From Chloroflexota bacterium (GTDB lineage Bacteria > Chloroflexota > Chloroflexia > Thermomicrobiales > UBA6265), in contig JAEZJB010000446.1 of assembly GCA_023415845.1 (NCBI GenBank), forward strand, positions 1 to 8,341: a stretch of DNA of 8,341 bases, in the 5' to 3' direction. The stretch's first letter is position 1; each line of letters opens with the position of its first letter. The position numbers and the translations under genes were made by a program. The notes beneath the pieces are model-generated. The model worked only from the letters and a program-made list of their open reading frames with translations. It was not told the DNA's origin and did no database searches. This document shows positions 5,393-8,341 of this stretch, piece after piece.

Positions 5393-6019
5393 ATGCAGGT
5401 CGCAACCAAACCTGAGGAACGGGCATCCTCATCCGGTATCGATACTCTTGATGAGCAGATTCTTGCAGAATTGCAGAACAACGGCCGGCTGACGATGAAA
5501 GCGCTGGCCGAACGGGTGGGACTTTCCAGCCCGGCGATGATCGAGCGGGTGCGGCGGCTGGAAGAGCGGGGCGTGCTGGCGGGATACCGCGCAGTGGTCG
5601 ATCCGGCGGCGATCGGCCGACCGCTGACGGCCCTGATCTCGATTGGTGTGGAGTGGCGACACCATGAAGCCCTGTTGAACCGCCTGCGATCCGAGCCCGC
5701 CGTGGCATCGTGCTACCGGACGACGGGTGAGTATCCGTTTGTGGCGCAGGTCCATGTGTCTTCGACCGACGAACTCGAAGCGCTGATTGATGAACTCTCG
5801 GACGCTGGGGCGCGATGCTCGACGAGCATTGTGCTCTCGACACCGGTTGAGGGCGCACCGCTGGTGCCGCCCGAGGGATCGGTGAGCCAGCGCACCCGGC
5901 TGACGCGCCGGAAGCGACGGCCAGCGGCGGTGCGCTCGGACGAGGTGCGACTGGATGTAACGCCGCGAAAGCGTGGACGCCGCCGAGTGGTGGCTGATGG
6001 GGTGATGGGGGAAGAGTAG
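5393..6019 (+). CDS. Lrp/AsnC-family transcriptional regulator with basic C-terminal tail
   Basis: From the ATG at 5393 the product has 208 residues. An Lrp-type winged helix-turn-helix occupies about 16-65: I-D-T-L-D-E-Q-I-L opens helix 1, and T34-M-K-A-L-A-E-R-V-G-L-S-S-P-A-M-I-E-R-V-R-R55 is the HTH. A RAM/AsnC effector-binding domain follows at about 76-150, with the family-like V-A-S-C-Y-R-T-T-G-E-Y. Such proteins form dimers and octamers that sense amino acids or similar small molecules. The unusual part is a tail of about 58 residues after 150 that carries two Arg/Lys clusters (167-176 and 192-198); typical members end near 150-160. A GTG at 5381 is an alternative start; neither has a strong ribosome binding site (GAAGAG 11 nt before the ATG). 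It follows gatD by 167 bp and converges on the PBP gene. Targets and effector are unknown; wall-gene control is only suggested by location. Confidence 0.9.
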   Translation: MQVATKPEERASSSGIDTLDEQILAELQNNGRLTMKALAERVGLSSPAMIERVRRLEERGVLAGYRAVVDPAAIGRPLTALISIGVEWRHHEALLNRLRSEPAVASCYRTTGEYPFVAQVHVSSTDELEALIDELSDAGARCSTSIVLSTPVEGAPLVPPEGSVSQRTRLTRRKRRPAAVRSDEVRLDVTPRKRGRRRVVADGVMGEE

Positions 6020-6057
6020 CCGATATTCCGCCCACAATAACCTGCCGGGAACAGAAG

Positions 6058-6101
6058 AGCGGTACGCGAGGATCAATCCTCGCGCACCGCTTTCGTTTTC
6101 G
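6058..6101 (+). terminator. Rho-independent terminator between convergent genes
   Basis: AGCGGT-A-CGCGAGGAT (6058-6073) pairs with ATCCTCGCG-C-ACCGCT (6076-6091) around a CA loop: 15 Watson-Crick pairs with one A-C mismatch. TTCGTTTTCG follows on the plus strand, giving the expected U-rich tail for the Lrp-like gene, 38 bp after its stop. On the minus strand the hairpin lies just past the PBP stop and is followed by the less T-rich CTTCTGTTCC, so it may terminate both genes. Confidence 0.88.
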
Positions 6102-6121
6102 ACGGTTGGACCGAGTGGGAG

Positions 6122-8341
6122 CTAACCGCTCGGGTCGATGATTTCGTCATCCGGAACGCCGGTCTCATCGGGTGGCGGATTATCCGGCTGATTGGCCGGT
6201 GGATCGGTCGCACTCGGGGGATTGTCGGGCTGGTTGTTGACCGGCTCGATGACGCCGGAGGACCCGGTTTCGCCGGTCGACTGATCGGACGATGTCTCTT
6301 CTTCGGGAACGTAGACCCCGCCGACGCCGACCGCAGAGGCATAGCGGGAAATGCGTTCGATGGCATTGCCCGACCAGCGCGTGTTGCCGGAGCGAGTGGC
6401 CGCGACTGCCTTGTCGAGTTCCGAGCGTTCGCGCTCGCCGAGATCGGTGCAGGCCCGGTCCGGTCCCTGGCCGCGAACGAGCCATTCCTCGGTGGTTTCG
6501 CCGGTGCCTGGCTTCTGGCCGGTGACGGCGCAGATCTCACCTTCGTAGGCGTCTTCCGGGACCGGGAACTCCTTCGGCATGGCATTACCATCGGGACCGG
6601 TGAGGAGGCCGCTGAAGTCTGACTTATGAACTTCGTACATCATGTTCTGCCAGATCGGGCCGGCTGCCTGGATGCCGTCGATGGCTTCGAGGCCGGTGTT
6701 GGGCGCGCCACCAGAGACACCAACCCAGACGCCGATGGCGACATCTGTGGTGTAGCCCATGGTCCAGAGGTCTTTCCACTCGTCGGTGGTACCGGACTTG
6801 GCGGCGACCGGGCGTCCGAGCTGGCTCTGGGTGGTGCCAAACCGGTTGTCCGAGCCGAAAACCATCGAGCGGGCTTCGTTGTCGGTCAGGATCGAGGTCA
6901 CCTGATAGGCGTTGCCGGCCGGAATTGCCTGGTTCGAGTCCTCGGCGATCTGCTCGCTGTCGAGGTTGTACAACTCGTTGCCCTGGCTGTCCTTGATGCT
7001 GATGATGGGATGGGGGGCGACGTGCTTGCCGTTGTTGGCCAGGGTGGCGTAGGCGTTGGTGTGTTCCAGCAGTTGGACTTCGGCACCACCAAGGCCGATC
7101 GAGAGGCCGTAGAACCCGGCGTCCTGCTCGAGACTGTCGACGAGGCCCATCTCGCGGGTGCCGTCCATCACCTGCTGGACGCCGACGAACTCGGTGGCCT
7201 TGACGGCCGGGATGTTGAACGAGTTGGCAAGGGCCTCCCGAACGGTGACAGCACCATAGAAGCTCCCTGAATAGTTCTGCGGCTCGTAGGGTTCATCCTG
7301 GCCGATGACGTCCCACTGAGTGGGGATGTCCATCAGCACGGTACCGGGATTCCAGCCCTGCTCGAAGGCCAGGGCATAGACCAGAGGTTTCATCGACGAG
7401 CCGGGCTGGATCTGGGCGGTCGCGTAGTTGACCTCGCCGTTGATGAGGGCGTTGTTGAAATCGGCAGACCCGACCATGGCCAGGACTTCACCGCTCCAGG
7501 GGACCATGACGACCATGGCGCCATTGTTGCGGCCGAACTCATTCATGTCCTGGACGCCAGCAGCGACGATCTCTTCGGCGCGGGCCTGAAGATTGAGGTC
7601 GATGCTGGTGGTGATTTCGAGTCCGCCGTAGAGCGCATCGATCCCGTAGTGCTCGATGATGTACTGGCGGACGTATTCGGTGAAGTGGGGGGCGGCACTG
7701 ACGCGGCCAGAGCGGATTTCGGTGTCGGTGCGCAGGGTCAGTGGCTCGGCATAGGCGGCCTCGGCTTCGGCGCGTGAGATGTAGTCGTATTTGACCATCT
7801 GGTCGAGCACGTACTTCTGGCGGACCTTGGCCTGGTCGGGATAGTCCTGATAGTAGGACGGGGACTGGGGGAGCCCGGCGAGATAGGCGGCCTCGGCCAG
7901 CGTCAACTCGTTGGCGTGCTTGTTGAAGATGGTGTTGGCAGCCGCTTCGACGCCGTAAGCGCGATGACCGTAGTAGATCTGGTTGACATACATGGTGAAG
8001 ATATCGGTCTTGGAGTATTCCTGCGCGAGGGCGTAGGCGGCGAGAGCCTCACGGAACTTTCGCGTATAGGAGATATCCATCGCATTGATCTTCTCAGGGA
8101 AGACGGCGCGAACAAGCTGCTGGGTGATGGTGGAACCGCCGGAACTTCCCGCACCGGAGACATTGATGAATGCGCCGCGGACGATGGCGACGGGCTCGAC
8201 ACCCTCGTTGGTCCAGAAGGTCGCGTCTTCGGCGGCGACGGTGGCGTTGACGAAATCTTCGGGCATCTCCTCCATGGAGATGTAGGTGCGCCAGCCGGCA
8301 TTGGAGGCCGGGTTGTCGATTTCCTGAAGGAGCACGCCGTT
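6122..8341 (-). CDS. Class A penicillin-binding protein (PBP1A-like), 5' end cut by window edge
   Basis: The open frame continues through the right edge (first visible codons N-G-V-L-L-Q-E-I-D-N), so the cytoplasmic start and membrane anchor are missing; 739 residues are visible. The GTG at 8335 is an internal codon, not the start. The glycosyltransferase (GT51) domain comes first: A-A-E-D-A-T-F-W-T-N-E-G with the catalytic Glu, G-G-S-T-I-T-Q-Q-L (8140-8114), R-K-F-R-E-A-L-A and M-Y-V-N-Q-I-Y-Y-G. The transpeptidase follows with S-S-M-K (Ser codon 7399-7397), S-F-N (7222-7214) and K-S-G-T-T (Lys codon 6799-6797). It polymerises lipid II into glycan strands and cross-links stem peptides outside the membrane. 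The C-terminal region has two Cys (codons near 6531 and 6450) and ends in a Pro/Asp/Asn-rich tail with NQPDNPP twice. Asn replaces the usual His after F-x-x in the first motif, and KSG replaces KTG; all catalytic residues are present. Confidence 0.95.
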   Translation of the reverse strand, partial: NGVLLQEIDNPASNAGWRTYISMEEMPEDFVNATVAAEDATFWTNEGVEPVAIVRGAFINVSGAGSSGGSTITQQLVRAVFPEKINAMDISYTRKFREALAAYALAQEYSKTDIFTMYVNQIYYGHRAYGVEAAANTIFNKHANELTLAEAAYLAGLPQSPSYYQDYPDQAKVRQKYVLDQMVKYDYISRAEAEAAYAEPLTLRTDTEIRSGRVSAAPHFTEYVRQYIIEHYGIDALYGGLEITTSIDLNLQARAEEIVAAGVQDMNEFGRNNGAMVVMVPWSGEVLAMVGSADFNNALINGEVNYATAQIQPGSSMKPLVYALAFEQGWNPGTVLMDIPTQWDVIGQDEPYEPQNYSGSFYGAVTVREALANSFNIPAVKATEFVGVQQVMDGTREMGLVDSLEQDAGFYGLSIGLGGAEVQLLEHTNAYATLANNGKHVAPHPIISIKDSQGNELYNLDSEQIAEDSNQAIPAGNAYQVTSILTDNEARSMVFGSDNRFGTTQSQLGRPVAAKSGTTDEWKDLWTMGYTTDVAIGVWVGVSGGAPNTGLEAIDGIQAAGPIWQNMMYEVHKSDFSGLLTGPDGNAMPKEFPVPEDAYEGEICAVTGQKPGTGETTEEWLVRGQGPDRACTDLGERERSELDKAVAATRSGNTRWSGNAIERISRYASAVGVGGVYVPEEETSSDQSTGETGSSGVIEPVNNQPDNPPSATDPPANQPDNPPPDETGVPDDEIIDPSG

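Noticed and set aside
6626..7270. Plus-strand open frame of 214 codons inside the PBP gene
   Set aside because: Antisense shadow of the transpeptidase domain; it shows no recognisable family motif and no clear ribosome binding site.
8333..8335. GTG at 8335 as the PBP start codon
   Set aside because: The frame stays open to the window edge and the visible protein lacks the membrane anchor every class A PBP needs, so the true start is outside.

Overview
The window is a GC-rich bacterial cell-wall locus. Its core is a plus-strand gene set of mreB, mreC, murT and gatD, followed by an Lrp/AsnC-type regulator. A serine hydrolase gene diverges from mreB and runs off the left edge. A bifunctional class A penicillin-binding protein gene converges on the regulator and runs off the right edge. 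MurT/GatD amidates the D-glutamate of lipid II, so the cell is probably of Gram-positive-like (Terrabacteria) type. The style of the class A PBP (F-W-T-N-x-G in the first glycosyltransferase motif, a Cys-containing C-terminal region and a Pro/Asp-rich tail) would fit Chloroflexota. That placement is recalled family knowledge and a low-confidence inference.

Layout. Positions 1-792 (minus) hold a beta-lactamase-fold serine hydrolase without its 3' end. Positions 793-1071 are a divergent control region with an extended -10 element, a GC-rich palindrome, and a leader of about 210 nt with several possible hairpins before an AUG-less (TTG) mreB start. mreB (1072-2124) is followed by a 120-bp gap with two small hairpins, then mreC (2245-3063). 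mreC overlaps murT (3056-4474) by 8 bp, and gatD (4488-5225) starts 13 bp after murT. A 167-bp gap with two inverted repeats precedes the Lrp/AsnC-family gene (5393-6019). A strong hairpin terminator (6058-6101) separates it from the convergent PBP gene (6122 to beyond 8341). No RNA genes, insertion sequences or CRISPR arrays were seen.

How the genes fit together. MreB and MreC organise lateral wall synthesis at the membrane. MurT/GatD modifies the lipid II precursor, and class A PBPs polymerise and cross-link it. Finding murT-gatD apparently co-transcribed with mreBC, where mreD would often sit, is the most interesting feature. It suggests that precursor amidation and elongasome assembly are co-expressed here. 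Nothing in the window requires a wholly new system; the less ordinary points are this operon arrangement, the structured mreB leader, the atypical active site of the serine hydrolase and the Arg/Lys-rich tail of the Lrp-like protein.
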